DNA from: Akebia trifoliata
Taxonomy: Eukaryota; Streptophyta; Magnoliopsida; Ranunculales; Lardizabalaceae
Reading direction: 5' to 3'
DNA: 64,000 bases
NCBI GenBank assembly: GCA_017979445.1
Contig: CM030706.1
Location: forward strand, 11,580,967 to 11,644,966
The notes under the pieces are model-generated. The model did no database searches. It saw only the letters and a program-made list of their open reading frames with translations, and was not told the origin of the DNA. Both the position numbers and the translations under genes were made by a program. Each line of letters begins with the position of its first letter. The first letter of the stretch is position 1. Below are positions 1 through 12,187 of this stretch, piece after piece.

Positions 1-1238
1 CCACTTTTTTTGTTTCTTCGATTTGTTGAGATGTTTTAAGAAATCTGCTTCTCTAATGGGTTCATCAAATTTCGTTTAATGCGTCCAATGCTTGATAGTT
101 ATTTATGTTTTCCAACTATTATTTCTTTGGAACATGAAACACTCATTCATGTTCTTTTCGAAAGGAAATATCGATTCATTGAAAACCCATCTCATGAATT
201 TTTCAAATTCTCAGATTCTTTCTCAAGAACCTATTATAGTCCCTATTTAGTAACTTAAATACAATTAGGAGTTATTATAAGATTAATCAATAAATTATAA
301 TATGATCAATCAGCTTTATTTAATTTCAATTCTTAAATATTTGATTAAGATTGATTTACTTTGTTATCATATCTTTAGGAAGTAGGCTATAAGGGTTTAG
401 GGATTTACATTGAAAAGAGGGAAGAGATAACTACTATTTGGGAGAAATTCTGTAAGAGTTTTTGCCCCCTCCAAAAGGCCAGATGTATGAAGGTCGGCTC
501 CTTGAAGTTTCTATATCAATACGATATATTTGTAATTTAATACATTCTATAAGTTTATTTTTTAGGTTCATAATAAAATCATCCAATTCCTGAAGGGTTT
601 TGTTTTTTTGTATTGTTTTGTCTTTGTTGGCTTCTTTTTAAGTCAACCAATAATGGAAAAAAAAAAAAAAAAAACAGATAATATCCTTTCATGGTTAAAG
701 CCTTATACTATAATTGGGGGAGGTTAGTTGTATAATTTTTGTTTATAGATGTATTTTTAATTTAGTTAATTTATGCATATTTGTACTTGTTGGTAATACC
801 TAAATTACCCCCCCCCCCCCCCCCGGCCGCAACCCAATACACACGTACACACATTACTTTTATAGAATTCCTTGAGATAAATTTCTTTAATAGATTGACA
901 CACAAAAGAAACAATACTGTTTACACTAACCTAGAGTGAGAGTGAACTATGCATTCTCCACTAAAGTTGAAACATGGTTTTGCAAATGACAAGTTTCTAA
1001 GGATAAATCTTATTGAACTTGGTTGTTAATTTCTACTTGATATATTGCCAAGTATATAAATTTTATTTTCATTCTATTAAATTATGTGACATGATTTATT
1101 TTCGCTTATTTCATGTTGGCTTTTGATCTGTAGGAACATTTTACTATAATGATCTACTCCCTCAACATATTTTTGGAAATGCTTCGAAATGAGGTGAAAT
1201 TATACTTTTTTCTTTAACTTTGAACTTATTTTATTTTT
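1..1238. other. Left flank, no gene recognised
   Basis: AT-rich DNA with no convincing exon on either strand. It holds a poly-A run at 657-674 and an uninterrupted run of 17 C at 808-824 followed by ggccgc. It forms the left flank of the CACTA element that begins at 1242. Confidence 0.6.
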
Positions 1239-1404
1239 GCTCACTACAAGAAAATTGCAAAAGAAGAACAGACGTTTAAAATGGCATTAAGCAGTTTTTA
1301 TTTTAGAATGGTATTAAACCGTTTTACACTTTAAAACCGTTTTATTCAAATTTTAAAAGTCGCAATATCCGTCTCATTATATTGGAACGAATTTGTTCAA
1401 GCCC

Positions 1405-1425
1405 TTCTCTCTCTCCCTCCCTCCC

Positions 1426-1472
<47 letters not shown>
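1405..1472 (+). repeat. CT/C-rich microsatellite in Bet1-like 5' UTR
   Basis: A run of CT dinucleotides with a C-only stretch, followed by several gatcgaactc repeats (1487-1545). It lies about 250 bases upstream of the Bet1-like start codon, where plant 5' UTRs often have CT tracts, so it was probably captured with that gene. Confidence 0.8.
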
Positions 1473-1475
<3 letters not shown>

Positions 1476-1726
1476 CGGTCCTTCGATCGAACTCTCGATC
1501 TCATCTCTCTCGATCGAACTCAGTCGCTCTCTCGATCGAACTCTAGATTGAGCCGTTATCGTGTAAGAGTCTCTCTCGATTGATCAGTCAATCGATTTCT
1601 GTAAATTTCATGCGAACGGTTTTCTCATTTTAGTTCGTCTATTTATTTCCGTTAAAAATAACTTATTGTGATCCGCTTCTTTGACTTAAGGTTTCTCCTG
1701 TTTGAAGTTTTGTTGATTATCCTCTA

Positions 1727-2018
1727 ATGGCGAACTCTCATAGATCCAATGTTCCGTATGGCGCTACTCCATACAGATCTAGGTTTTCTAATTATCCTTT
1801 TTTTAGAGAAAAAAAGAAAAAGAATTATCAAATCGGATTCATTATATTCCAAATTTTTTTCCCTAAATATCATTTCTTTTTTTTTTTTCTTCAGAGAAGG
1901 CCTTAGCACGAGAGCAGTATCTAATTCCAATGAAATCCAGTTGCGGATCGATCCTATGCACGTAGATTTAGACGAAGAGATCACGAGTCTTCATAGAAAG
2001 ATTAGCCTACTAAAAAAC
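1727..2018 (+). pseudogene. Bet1-like SNARE, exons 1 and 2 only
   Basis: Exon 1 (1727-1782) starts with ATG and gives MANSHRSNVPYGATPYRS plus a split codon. A 112-bp intron with a long pyrimidine tract runs from GT (1783) to AG (1894). Exon 2 (1895-2018) completes the codon and reads EGLSTRAV, then EIQLRIDPMHVDLDEEI, ending before a GTAAGC donor. The motif order matches the N-terminal half of plant Bet1-like Qc-SNAREs (At4g14600 type), which act in ER-Golgi vesicle fusion. Both exons (60 codons) are open. The second half of the SNARE helix and the C-terminal membrane anchor do not appear in the next 3 kb, so the copy is truncated. Its place inside a CACTA element with other gene pieces points to transduplication. 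CT-rich leader sequence lies upstream. Confidence 0.8.
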
Positions 2019-2189
2019 GTAAGCTTTTAATTAGGGTGATATTTTTGTGTAAATTTTAATTGGATAACATGAAAAGAGAAAGTAAGTGTTCTTTCTAATC
2101 CCCAATTTCAAGTTTGAAACACTATAAATGTCCTCAATGGGCTATAGAAACAAGAAAGGCATGAACACCCCTGATATAAACCATATGTT

Positions 2190-2262
2190 GTTCCATCCAA
2201 AAAATTAGCAGTAGTGAAGACTCGTCTTGCCGATTTTGGGTTGGCTAATCAAACCTTGTTCC
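2190..2262 (+). pseudogene. Protein-kinase-like DFG fragment
   Basis: A short in-frame stretch reads KKLAVVKTRLADFGLANQT (2217-2258 for the core). It contains the DFG magnesium-binding motif in its common LADFGLA context. No catalytic-loop HRD, APE or other kinase motif is in frame around it, and stops lie on both sides. It may be a scrap of a captured kinase exon or a chance match. Confidence 0.3.
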
Positions 2263-2583
2263 TCCATTCAATTTTTGCTTGAGTTCTACCTTCTATTATT
2301 GAAAGTGTGTCCATTCAATTTTTGCTAGTGAAAAAACTACACACATCTTAAATTGCAGTCGGACCTTTGCCTAACTAGGACCCTTTATATGTCAAATAAA
2401 AAAACATTCTATATTTTTGTGAGATTTTCATAAAGTAATAGAATTTAGTTTCGTGGAGTTTTCTATGCTAATTATAACAATGTTTTGTAAAATAGAAAAC
2501 TTGATGCAAAGTAGAAGTCTTGCTAAGTCTTGGCTATGGCGATGCCAACATTAGTCTTTTGGTTGCTGATCTTAGTTGCTTAG

Positions 2584-3080
2584 TGATGTAGGACATCTAC
2601 AATCCTAGTTAGAGTTTTACTAGGATTTCTATTTCTATTTTTATTTCTAGTAGGATTTCTATTTCATAGTTAAGTTAGGAGTTGAATTCTTTTTTAGTTT
2701 CTAATTTATTTTAAATTCATTTTTATTATTTAGATCATAATTAGAAGGGCATAGAAGTCTTCAATTTGAGTTATAATAGGATTAGAAAGTTAGTATTATA
2801 TTTTTGATAGGTTAGGAATATTAATTTTTAGTATTTTAGTAGGATTACAAGTTATTATGATGGAGATATCTATATAAAGAGCTCCAAATCCGAAAATTCA
2901 AACAATCAATCAAAAATAAATTTAATTATCTTTTCTCTTTTAAGTATTTTTTTTATCTTTATGCTTTATTTTCTTTCAAAACTAGCAAAGGAAAACTTAG
3001 AATTGAGCGGTTTTGAGCCAACCTGAGCGTATCTTAGTTGATGCTTTAAAAGGTGGTGATGGTATGCACACCTTAGGGTG
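2584..3080 (+). repeat. Possible degenerate solo LTR
   Basis: AT-rich repetitive sequence begins TGATGTAGGACATC. It has a TATA-like box (tatataaagagctcc, about 2871-2885) roughly 290 bases in, as plant LTRs often do, followed by a transcript-leader-like stretch. No clean end or target duplication could be fixed: cttag occurs before the start and at several points downstream. Confidence 0.3.
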
Positions 3081-3239
3081 AGGCAAACCCAAGATGCCCT
3101 GGAGCTAAGGTGAAAGGCATACAAACATCCTTGGTGAACTCCCTAGATCGAAAGGCATATGGTTCTCATGCATAAACATTAGATCTTAAAATAGAAAAGA
3201 AAATACAAAGTAAATAGATACATATTTGTTATTAATTCT

Positions 3240-3560
3240 TTTATTTTCTTCCAAGTAAGCAAAGTGTATATTGAACGAAATATAAAGGGAAAATCACTTA
3301 TTTTACAAGTCTTATAATAGGTAAAGACAAAAGATCTCCTTTGAAAGACATTTTTTCAGAATAAGGTAGATCCTCAAAGTTCGAGAAGCGAGAAGATGTT
3401 TTAGAGTTGACTCCATGATTCACTTAAGCATCAGCAACCGAATTGGCTTGTCTCCATACGTGCTGAATAATCTGTTGGCAATTAGCGAGCAACTCTCTTA
3501 TTTGACACATCCAAGAATCAAGCCGCCAAGTGGTATTACCATTCGTTATTTGTTCTTTCT
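3240..3560 (-). pseudogene. LINE remnant, RNase H C-terminal region
   Basis: On the minus strand the frame reads NGNTTWRLDSWMCQIRELL and then QHVWRQANSVADA before a stop. This is the C-terminal signature of the RNase H-like domain (RVT_3) at the 3' end of plant L1-type LINEs (W.R.AN.VADALA). The rest of the element is missing, so this is a 5'-truncated scrap inside the CACTA element. The sequence to the left (to about 3190) may be its 3' UTR. Confidence 0.65.
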
Positions 3561-5063
3561 TAATTATATTAAACAAAAAAGAAGAAAAGAAGAAAAAAGC
3601 TAACTATTGTTGGGCGACCAGCTGTGACAGTCAACCCTAGCTATCAAAAGGTACCTCTCCAGCGACATGTACTGCTGTTGTTTCTGTCTGGTTCACTAGG
3701 TGATTCCTCAATAATTGAGAAAAATGCAAACTAGCTACTTATGAGCAACATGAAAATACCTGTCTGGTTCACTAAGTGGGCCAGATTCCCCAATAAGATC
3801 TTAGTAGCAATCTCGCATAGTGGTCACTAACTTGATGTTGCCCTACCCCTTCATATACCACATCTTGGTGTACGCTGATGCTTATTTTCACCGAGTGCCC
3901 AGCTACATAGGGGTTTACTTTGACATCTGCATTCACTAGTAAAGCTCCTACATGGAAATGCAAGAAAAAACAGACTTTTCTATTGAGCACAGAGGCTATC
4001 ATATGATATTGCATTTAGATCAAGTGATTCTGGTTGGTGCTTATTGAATTTGGTGTTACAATTTTCAAATTCATGCAGATAATACCAAAATTGTGGCCAA
4101 CCTTTTGTTTCCTGGGCTGACTAGCCCGTAAAGGTGGCCAAGGTGCATTGCCAATTGTTTATTGAAAGGCTCAAACTTCAGTGCAGCATGCCTTTATGTG
4201 GTGATTATTTGAATTGGGCACTGTTCTATATTGTTAAACTGAAGCTCACTGGCGTTTCTACGTCACTGTTAAGGATGATATATGTTAAAAAAATTGTATT
4301 AATGTATTTTTCTTTTGAAAGTAAAATTAGATTACTTTTTCTCCTCTCTTTTCCTTAAATCTATTTTTTTCCCTTTATTTCTTCATTTCCAGAATGCCCA
4401 AAGTGATCATATTTTTAGCCTTTGCATTACAAAAGATTGTGTTTGGTGCATTGTTATGAATTTCTAATATTATTTGGATTCTTCTCCATCATCAAAAAAC
4501 TGTTTGAAGGATAGAGGTACATGAATTTCTTGATTTTATTTGCAAATTTTTTTCTGCTGTAGTGTGTGCTTTCCCATTGCATGAAATTAAAATATGGGAA
4601 GAAAAGGAATACCTACATAAGCTTTACATTTTTTATGTTTCGCATCTGCACCTTACAAGAATCCATAAACTTTTATACTATCTAACATATTATATTTTGT
4701 TGTGGTTCCAGGCTGATGGAGACTAACTCAAAAGACAGTTGTATAGTACCCTATGTCTAGTTTTCACTTTGAGTTAGTCCCAAATGGTAAGTATATAAAT
4801 GGAAACTACCATCATATAAGAAAAATATCTGGATATGGGAGCACATGCAGGGGAGCAAGACCAACCATTCAGTGTATCTTCACTAGAGATTCACACAGAT
4901 CAAAAAAATCTATCTGATCAGATATTGGGAATGCCTAATCTATCACTTGATGATGATGATGATGATGTTATTATTATTAAGTCTACTGTTTAGCCTTAAA
5001 TATATCATATATTTCGTTGCCATTGTAAAATTGTCATACATAGCCTTATGTCCATTTCTGCAG
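3561..5063. other. CACTA interior, no gene assigned
   Basis: About 1.5 kb between the LINE scrap and the first HECT exon. An open minus-strand frame of 80 codons at 3772-4014 and a plus-strand one of 74 codons at 4134-4358 are not recognised and may be decayed exons. A (GAT)n/(TTA)n microsatellite lies at 4949-4979. The DNA just before 5064 is probably captured HECT-gene intron. Confidence 0.45.
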
Positions 5064-5664
5064 AATGATATTACTAATGTTTTAGATCTTACATTTAGCA
5101 TGGATGCTGATGAGGAGAAACTGATTTTGTATGAGAGGGCAGAGGTAAATAATTGCCATTAATCCCCCTTAAATTTTTTTTTACTGTGATCAAAATTACT
5201 TGTAGTCAAACTTCTTTCCACTAATTTAATGCAGGTCACTGATTATGAGTTGACTTCTGGTGGCTAAAATATTCGTGCTACCGAGGAGAATAAGCATGAA
5301 TATGTTGATCTTGTTGCCAAGCATTGGTTGACTACTGCTATTTGTCCCCAAATAAATGCATTTTTGGAAGGTTTCAACGAGTTGATTTCTCGGGATTTGA
5401 TATCTATTTTCAACGATAAGGAGTTGGAATTGTTGATTAGCGGGCCTCCAGATATCAATTGTGAGTTCCTTTAATCAATTCGACCAATTTAAGTATGGCA
5501 CACCATAGTTTTGGGCTTTTATCAACTGTTGAAGCACTTAAAAATTTGGACCCATCATTCTTTTAACTATTTGTATTTTAATTTTCAGTGGACGATATGA
5601 GAGCAAATACAAAGTATTCTGGATATAGTACCAATGCTCCTGTTATCCAATGGTTTTGGGAGAT
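5064..5664 (+). pseudogene. HECT E3 ubiquitin ligase (UPL1/UPL2-like), three exons, 5' part
   Basis: Three spliced blocks encode the middle of a plant UPL1/UPL2 HECT domain, which in intact ligases transfers ubiquitin through a C-terminal cysteine. Exon a (5064-5144) gives LDLTFSMDADEEKLILYERAE. Exon b (5235-5460) contains AFLEGFNELI and FNDKELELLISG. Exon c (5589-5664) contains SGYSTNAPVIQWFWE. Each exon keeps AG and GT borders and phases that join correctly. A TAA at 5265-5267 interrupts exon b. The C-terminal lobe with the catalytic cysteine and the long N-terminal region are absent. An LTR element entered exon c right after WFWE, and the reading resumes at 12188. The piece was probably captured with its introns by the CACTA element. 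Confidence 0.88.
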
Positions 5665-6869
5665 TAATGAGTGTCTCGAAACACTGAATTATATGCACGT
5701 TTCCCGGACATTTATCTTGATTTTTGTCCCTATTTCTCCGTATTAGGGTAATAATCATGATAAGCCTCGAAACATCATGTTGCATGTTAATTAGGCTTAA
5801 TTATACATAAATAAATTCATTTACTAGATAAATCTAATTGCGTGTGTTTCTTGTGCAGAAAATCAACATTTTGGAATCAAAGTCTCAAAGCAAAAGCATT
5901 TTGGCCCACTTTGGAATGTCCTAATCCTAAACTCATGTTTTCCTCTTTTGTCATTTTGTGCAAAGAAAAGTGGAAGTCACTTTTGGACTCTAGTACACAC
6001 ATTCTTCTCTATAAATAAAGCTTCAATCTCTAGAGAAACCCTCTCTCTTAGTTCTCTCATCCAAGACTCATTAATCTAAGGCTCTTAACATCTTCTCTTA
6101 TATTTTTGTATTTTTATCTTCTAGTTATTTTCTTTTTGACTAAATAGTCTTGTAAGAAGTAGAAGAAGACAAATTTGTAAGTTTCTCTATGAAATGAAGA
6201 AAAGTTCTTTCATCTCTTATTTTCCCTCTCTTGCGATGTCATTAGGCTAAGCTCCCCTCCATTGGAGAGTGGAAAAGCCTAGAGCAAGTTCTTGTGTTGT
6301 TTCTAGTTTCATGTCTTTCATTTATCTAAAATGCTCATGAGTTCTCTTTATGATTTTTTGCACTTTTTATTCTTAATATATATACTTTATGCTTAGATTA
6401 CATCAAGATAAAGTATGCTTAAAATATATAGTTGGTAGTAAGAAGTTTAAGGAATTATATTTTGTTTATATTCCTTCATTTGATTTCATGTGTTAAATTT
6501 TTCGATCTAAAGAGCTAACACCAAACCCTTACGATTAAGTTATAAAAAAACTAGAAACTAGGAGTTTTTCATTGACATGTTCTAGGTAGATCCAACCCCA
6601 ATGGTGCTTTAATTTCATAAGTTTACTTGCTTTTAACTTCATTTACTTTGATTTATTTTTCCGCAACTTTAAATTTTCTTGATAAGTTCAAAAATCCATG
6701 AGAAGAAAAAAAAAACAGTTTTTATTCTCATTTGGTTGAGACGAATTTTATCCTCTTAACTTAACTCTACTCTCCCTTTCTCTTGGGTTCGATACCCTAC
6801 TTACCCCACAAGTAAGGTAAAAGTAAGATTAATATTAATTCTGGTGGGAAGAACAATGATAGTACCACA
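5665..6869 (+). repeat. E1 5' LTR
   Basis: About 1205 bp, matching 10988-12187 along its length with scattered substitutions. A TATA box (TATAAATA) sits at 6010-6017. The first bases read TAATGAG where the 3' copy has TGATGAG, so the canonical TG start appears mutated here. It ends ..accaca before the primer-binding site. Confidence 0.85.
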
Positions 6870-6876
6870 AGAATTT

Positions 6877-6894
6877 TGGCGCTGTTGCCGGGAA
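6877..6894 (+). other. E1 primer-binding site (tRNA-Asp type)
   Basis: TGGCGCTGTTGCCGGGAA, complementary apart from two mismatches to the 3' end of plant tRNA-Asp (TGGCGCCGTTGCCGGGGA), where minus-strand DNA synthesis would be primed. This primer is typical of the Athila lineage. Confidence 0.8.
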
Positions 6895-7744
6895 AAGGTA
6901 AAGGTAGTGGTGAGTTTTGATTTAAAATTCATTTCTTTCATTTTTTTTCCTTTGGTTTCTTGTTGTAAGTTCAAGTGTTCTTGAGGGTTCAAGAGAAAAG
7001 AAGGAATAAGAAAAAAAAAAGAGTCATTCTCGTTTTTATTTCACCCTAAACAACAGAACTTAAACTGACTGTAACTTTCTGCTCCGATCTTCGATTAACT
7101 ATTATAGTATATCAATTTGGGGTAGAACGAAGTTTTATATCGAATGTAATAAAGTGAGCAAGAGTTTGATAAGTTAGAATCTATTTTTGAGTCCATTTAC
7201 TATCATTTCTGCTAACATTTTTGTTCTGCCCCTTGTAAGTGTATATTTTTTTTCTTTCTTTTTTTCAATTTCCTTTAATCTTTAGTTAGGTTTATTTTTC
7301 CATTTTAGAAACTCTTGTATAGGATTCCTTGTATTTTTTTTAATTATCTAAGAAGGCTTGGATTGTAATAGACTAAGGAAAGACGACAAGTGGACAATAT
7401 CGTCATGGTTCCTTAGGTTCGTACACCAAAATTGGAATCGATGGCCTAAATCGACTCAAATCGTCTTCACCTGTCTAGCACGGGAGGAAATCCCAAAACA
7501 CCTACGCCTCTCTATGCTAGTAGGTAACTCCTTGTCTTTGTGAGTTATTTTTGCAATTTGCACACACTTGGAATAGTTAATTAAGTAGTAAAGAGCACTC
7601 CTCTCTTAGAGATGACATGATAAGGATTGGAAGCCATTACCAATTCCTTTCTCTAAGTAGGATAATCAACTCACTAATCATCTAATCAGATTAATTAAAA
7701 TTGGTTAGACTTGACTTTAGGCTCCATCGAGCTCAATAGGCAAA

Positions 7745-7966
7745 GCTAATCTAAGTTAAACCAATTGCACTTCTTAGTCGAAAATAGTGCCTAAGCGCAA
7801 TCTTGCCCCGCTGTACCTCCTGTACTAGGGGGATAGACGACGTCTATTCTAGATGAGAGGTGATTTAAGAGTGCCTTTGTTAAATATCGTGCACCACCTC
7901 TTAACTGGGGATTAAACTGGCTGTTTACGATTTTAAATATTTGGAATTGAGGCTAAGATTACCACT
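7745..7966 (+). repeat. Shared leader module, copy 1 (in E1)
   Basis: About 220 bases that align with segments of elements A (35881-36120), C (60995-61230) and B (52815-53055, and partly 50325-50460). Core landmarks are gcctaagcg, then ggatagacgacgtctattc (a hairpin ATAGAC-GAC-GTCTAT), then gagaggtg about 40 bases before cacctctt (a second potential stem). It lies in the leader between primer site and gag-like region. It has no long open frame. Confidence 0.75.
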
Positions 7967-8012
7967 TTGAAATAGTTGGGAGCTGTTTAGTCGTAAGAAC
8001 CCAATATCACAT

Positions 8013-9182
8013 GTGAATTCTTCCTCTCTTATGTGCAAATCAATAGTGTATAGATATATAACCTCGAGCAAATTTTGCATCGTCATGGAGTTTATGAGAG
8101 AATCGTGGATCCCGTGCATTCTATGTGATAACTACGGTCATTCTCCCGAGCGTTGGCCAAGTCTATCCATGCTTCGTGCTACACAGGCCAATATACATCA
8201 TTCTCAAAATTCTTATTGGATTCCTACACCTAGTTCGTTCGACCAACCATACTACATAAATAATTGATTTTCTTCGAATACCATACCTAATCAGAACGAG
8301 TTCACTCAAGGTAGTCATTTTGGTAACCATGAGGATTTTTATATGCATAATACCTCGATGGTGAATCTAATCATAATTCCCCAACAATCCTATGATTCTC
8401 AACATTTCTTTGAATATAGAGCTGTAGAGCCATAGTCAATATTCAATGACTCATTTTTTTCCTCTCCTCTAACTTCATCATTAGAGTCCTTGATGACTGA
8501 GTTGTTAAATCAACAACAACAGTTCATCCAACAACAACAACTCCATCAACAACAAGACATAGGTCAAGCTTTAGCCAGTATAGGAATACAATTGAGTCAC
8601 CTAGCGTTATCTCTAGAAGAAGGAAATTTTGATAAATTCAAAAATGATGATATCTCCATCTTAGGAAATCCACCATTCTTTTAAAATAACCTTAGTGACT
8701 AGTTCTACTCTTTTGAAGATTTCGATGATTGTCCATCAGTAATTGATAATCCCGTCTCAATTGAAGTTCAAATTCAAACCAATGAGGTTACAATTCCAAT
8801 CGAAACAATAATGTAAATCCAACTAGGTCAGCTTATTCTACCCTTAGAAGAAAGAGATAATGCTCAATTTTCAAATGAGATAACCCCCGAGAGCCAACCA
8901 ATGTTTCAAATTCCCAATGAGCTAAGCAATTGTATAAATTTGGCTAAGGAAACTTATCCACCATCATAGGAATTTGTTATTCAGAAAGAACCAAGGATGA
9001 ACTCTAATTTGTTAGTCACACCAATTCCAACCATTACTAATCTTACCTTATACCCCATCCAGTCTATCCTTTCACAAGATTGTAAAGACTCTTCTTGTCT
9101 CACAACTTCCATTCTCTTAAGAAATACGATGGTTGAAAATTATTTCGAAAAGATAATGACACTAAGAACTAAGGATAAATGA
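8013..9182 (+). pseudogene. E1 gag-like degenerate coding region
   Basis: Short open stretches are separated by stops. One (8013-8267) contains PCILCDNYGHSPERW, which resembles a CCHC-type zinc knuckle (C-x2-C-x4-H-x4-C) whose last cysteine is a tryptophan. The next (8490-8684) is a glutamine-rich segment followed by DIGQALASIGIQLSHLALSL, like the predicted helix downstream of the zinc knuckle in Athila gag proteins. A third (8997-9182) is unrecognised. Gag would package the element RNA in cytoplasmic particles. No start-to-stop gag protein survives. Confidence 0.5.
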
Positions 9183-10987
9183 GGGATGTTGATCATTTTA
9201 AAAAATCATTTTCATGTCCCAACGATGATCAAAATCTATTTGCTATCATTTGGGGTGGGAAGTCAATTGCCGTGTTTGTCAAATTAGATATTAGGAAAAT
9301 TCCTAAAAATAAGACGTTTTGATAGGTCCAACTGAAGACGTTAAACTTAGCACTGGTTGGGAGGCAACCCATGTACTTTTGTTTTAATAAGTAGTGTAGT
9401 TAGGAAACAAACTTTTTCAAAAATAAAAATATAAAAGTAAAAATAAAAACTCTAAGCCTAATCCCTTTCTTTTTCTCTTTCTCTTCCAGACAACTCTTAA
9501 CCAAACCAATCAATCAGTGCTACTAAGACTGTAGACTGATTAACAATTGTTGATTAAGTAAAAGAGATAAATGTTGACTTATATTGAGGAGAATAAGGTA
9601 CAAGTTACTGAAAGTTTAGATTCAGATTGGGATGAGTTTCATTCTTAGATTAGGATGTTTTTAGGTTGTTTCTTAATTTTTAGGTAGGATTTTATATATG
9701 CAAAACTATTTCGAAAATTATAATTGTTATAACTTTGAATCTTTTTAGATTAGTTGTAACAAGATTTTGCACATTAATGCCCAATTCGTTTTAGGTGTGA
9801 TCTAACATTTTTCTCTCCTTCCTTACTATGTGTATATTGATGACAATATTTCATTTAAGTTTGGGGGTATTAGGTTAGCTCACAATTGCATTACATAGCA
9901 TTTTAGTTTAGTTTCATGTTTTTTGAAAAAAAAAAAATATTTAACATTTTTGAAATATTTTCTTCAAAATCTTTATATGTACTTTTTACATATGAATTTC
10001 AAATATCAAGCTCATGTCCTAACTTTTGATCATAAATTTTTTTTGTTCCTCATTAAGAAAATCATGAAAAAATTACTTTGAAAATTTCACTTTTGATTGA
10101 GTATATGAAAAAATAAGATTTTATGGAACAAGAGTTGACCTTCTTCTTTGTCTAGAGTGTTAGGGGAAACCTAGTCTAATGAACTATGACTTCCCTGTCA
10201 TTTGGTTGTCTGGTTGAAAGAAAAACAAAACTGGGGTTAATATGACTTGGACAACAACCATAAGATTAGACTGGGTACCTTAAAAAGGGCTACCTATTTT
10301 TTGTAGAAAGAACACCAGAAAATGGTGAAATAAGAAAAAGTTGAGAAAATAATAAGCAAAAAGATGTGAAAAAGACCAAAGTAAAGTAAAAAGGTTATAA
10401 TAGAAAAAGTACAAAAATGAAAAGAGTCCAATGAGACCAATTAGTTTAGTAGGGTGAAAGCCGTCAATGGTAAAAACGTGAGTAAACTGGAATATCATAG
10501 ATAAAACCCCTTAGAGGTATTAAAGTAAACATCCATACGTCTCACAATTTAGACATGATGCCTAGTTTCGAGTTAGAACTTAGGTAGAACCGACTATTCT
10601 TAGCAATTAGGAGGTGAAATCTTATTCCAAAAAAATGTTGTTTTAAAAAGAAAAAAAATCAAAAAATCACACAAGCACTCAAGTTATCTTTGAAATTTTC
10701 TAAAATGAGGAATAAAAACTTAGAACTTTATTCAAACGTAAATGACCTTTGACAAATTTGTGAAATATCATTATGTCCACCTTACATACTTTGATTTTTA
10801 TTTTGGTATTTCTGTAAAGTGTTGAAATTTTGTGGGTATATTCTCTACAAACCCTCATGAGTCAAACTCGTCTACTATGGATAACCTAATGGTTCAAGGG
10901 CTTGTTACATTAGTTAAATGCAGTCGAGGTGCATATGAAAGTGACAGTTTTATTTTCTAGGGATTAGAAAAAGGTAAGTTTGGAATA
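9183..10987 (+). other. E1 non-coding 3' interior
   Basis: No reverse transcriptase or integrase motif is seen. Two short sequence habits of plant gypsy elements survive: ggttgggaggcaaccca (about 9356-9372), normally found just after the pol stop, and tttaagtttgggggta (about 9854-9869). A purine-rich tract at about 10961-10975 precedes the 3' LTR. The retained post-pol landmarks suggest that pol was deleted from a full-length ancestor. Confidence 0.5.
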
Positions 10988-12187
10988 TGATGAGTGTCTC
11001 AAAATACTAAATTATAAACACGTTTCCTAGACATTTATCTTAATTTTTGTCCCTATTTCTCCGTATTAAGGTAATAATCATAATAAGCTTTGAAACATCA
11101 TGTTGCATATTAATTCGGCTTAATTATATATAAATAAATTCATTTACTAGATATATCTAATTATGTGTGTTTCTTGTGTAGAAAATCAACATTTTGGAAT
11201 CAAAATCTCAAGGCAAAAGCATTTGAGTCCACTTTGGAATGCCCTAATCCTTAACTCATGTTCTCTCCTCTTTTGTCTTTTTGAGCAAAGAAAAGTAGAG
11301 GCTACTTTTGGACTCTTCTACACATATTTTTCTCTATAAATAGAACTTCAATCTCTAGAGAAACCCTCACTCTTCGTTCTCTCATTTAAGACTCATTTAA
11401 TCTAAGGCTCTTAGTCTCTTCTCTTATATTTTTGTATTTTTATCTTCTAGTTATTCTTTTTGGCTAAATAGTCTTGTAAGAAGTAAAAGAAGAAGAATTT
11501 GTAATTTTCTTTATGAAATGAAGGAAAGTTATTCCAACTCTTATCTTCCCTCTCTTGCGATGGCATTAGGCTAAGCTCCCATCCATTGGAGAGTGGAAAA
11601 GCCTATAGCAACTTCTTGTGTTGTTTCTAGTTTCATGTTTTTCTTTTATCTGAAATGCTTATGACTTCTCTTTAAGATTTTTTGCACTTTTTATTCTTAA
11701 TATAGATACTTTATGCTTAGATTAGATCAAGATAAAGTATGTTTAAAATAGATAGTTGGTAGTAGGAAGTTCAAGGAATTCTACTTTGTTTATATTCCTT
11801 CATTTGATTTCATTTGCTAAATTTTCCAATCTAAGGAGCTAACACCAAGCCCTTACGATTAAGTTATAAGAAGACTAGAAACTAGAAGTTGCTTATTAAA
11901 TGTTTTAGGTAGATCCACCTCCAATGGTGCTTTAATTTCATAAGTTTACTTGCTTTTAACTTCATTTACTTTGGTTTATTTTTCAGCAACTTTACATTTT
12001 TTTAATAAGTTCAAAAATCTATAAAGAAAAAAGTAGTTTTAATTCGATTTGGTATAGACGAATTTTATCCTCTTAGCTTAATTCTACTCCCCCTTTCTCT
12101 TGGGTTCGATCCCCTACTTGCCCCATAAGTAATGTAAAAGTAAGATTAATATTAACTCCGGTGGGAAGAACAACGATAGTACCACCA
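10988..12187 (+). repeat. E1 3' LTR
   Basis: 1200 bp, starting TGATGAG and ending ACCACCA, matching the 5' LTR. TATA box at 11335-11342. It abuts the resumed HECT reading frame at 12188. Confidence 0.87.

Larger units (their letters stand above)
5665..12187 (+). mobile_element. E1: Athila-like non-autonomous LTR retrotransposon
   Basis: Two direct repeats of about 1.2 kb (5665-6869 and 10988-12187) flank a 4.1-kb interior. A primer-binding site complementary to the 3' end of tRNA-Asp starts 7 bases after the left LTR, as in Athila-type elements, and a purine-rich tract (gggattagaaaaagg) precedes the right LTR. Only gag-like debris is readable inside; RT, RNase H and integrase were not found. 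The element splits a HECT exon, which proves insertion after capture or within the donor gene. The flanking 5-mers gagat and gaagt differ by two transitions and may be a decayed target duplication. It resembles gag-only elements described as TR-GAG, or a LARD. Confidence 0.82.

Noticed and set aside
3772..4358. Two open frames of 80 (minus) and 74 (plus) codons
   Set aside because: No motif, atypical composition for retroelement or host proteins, and no splice or start context that favours them.
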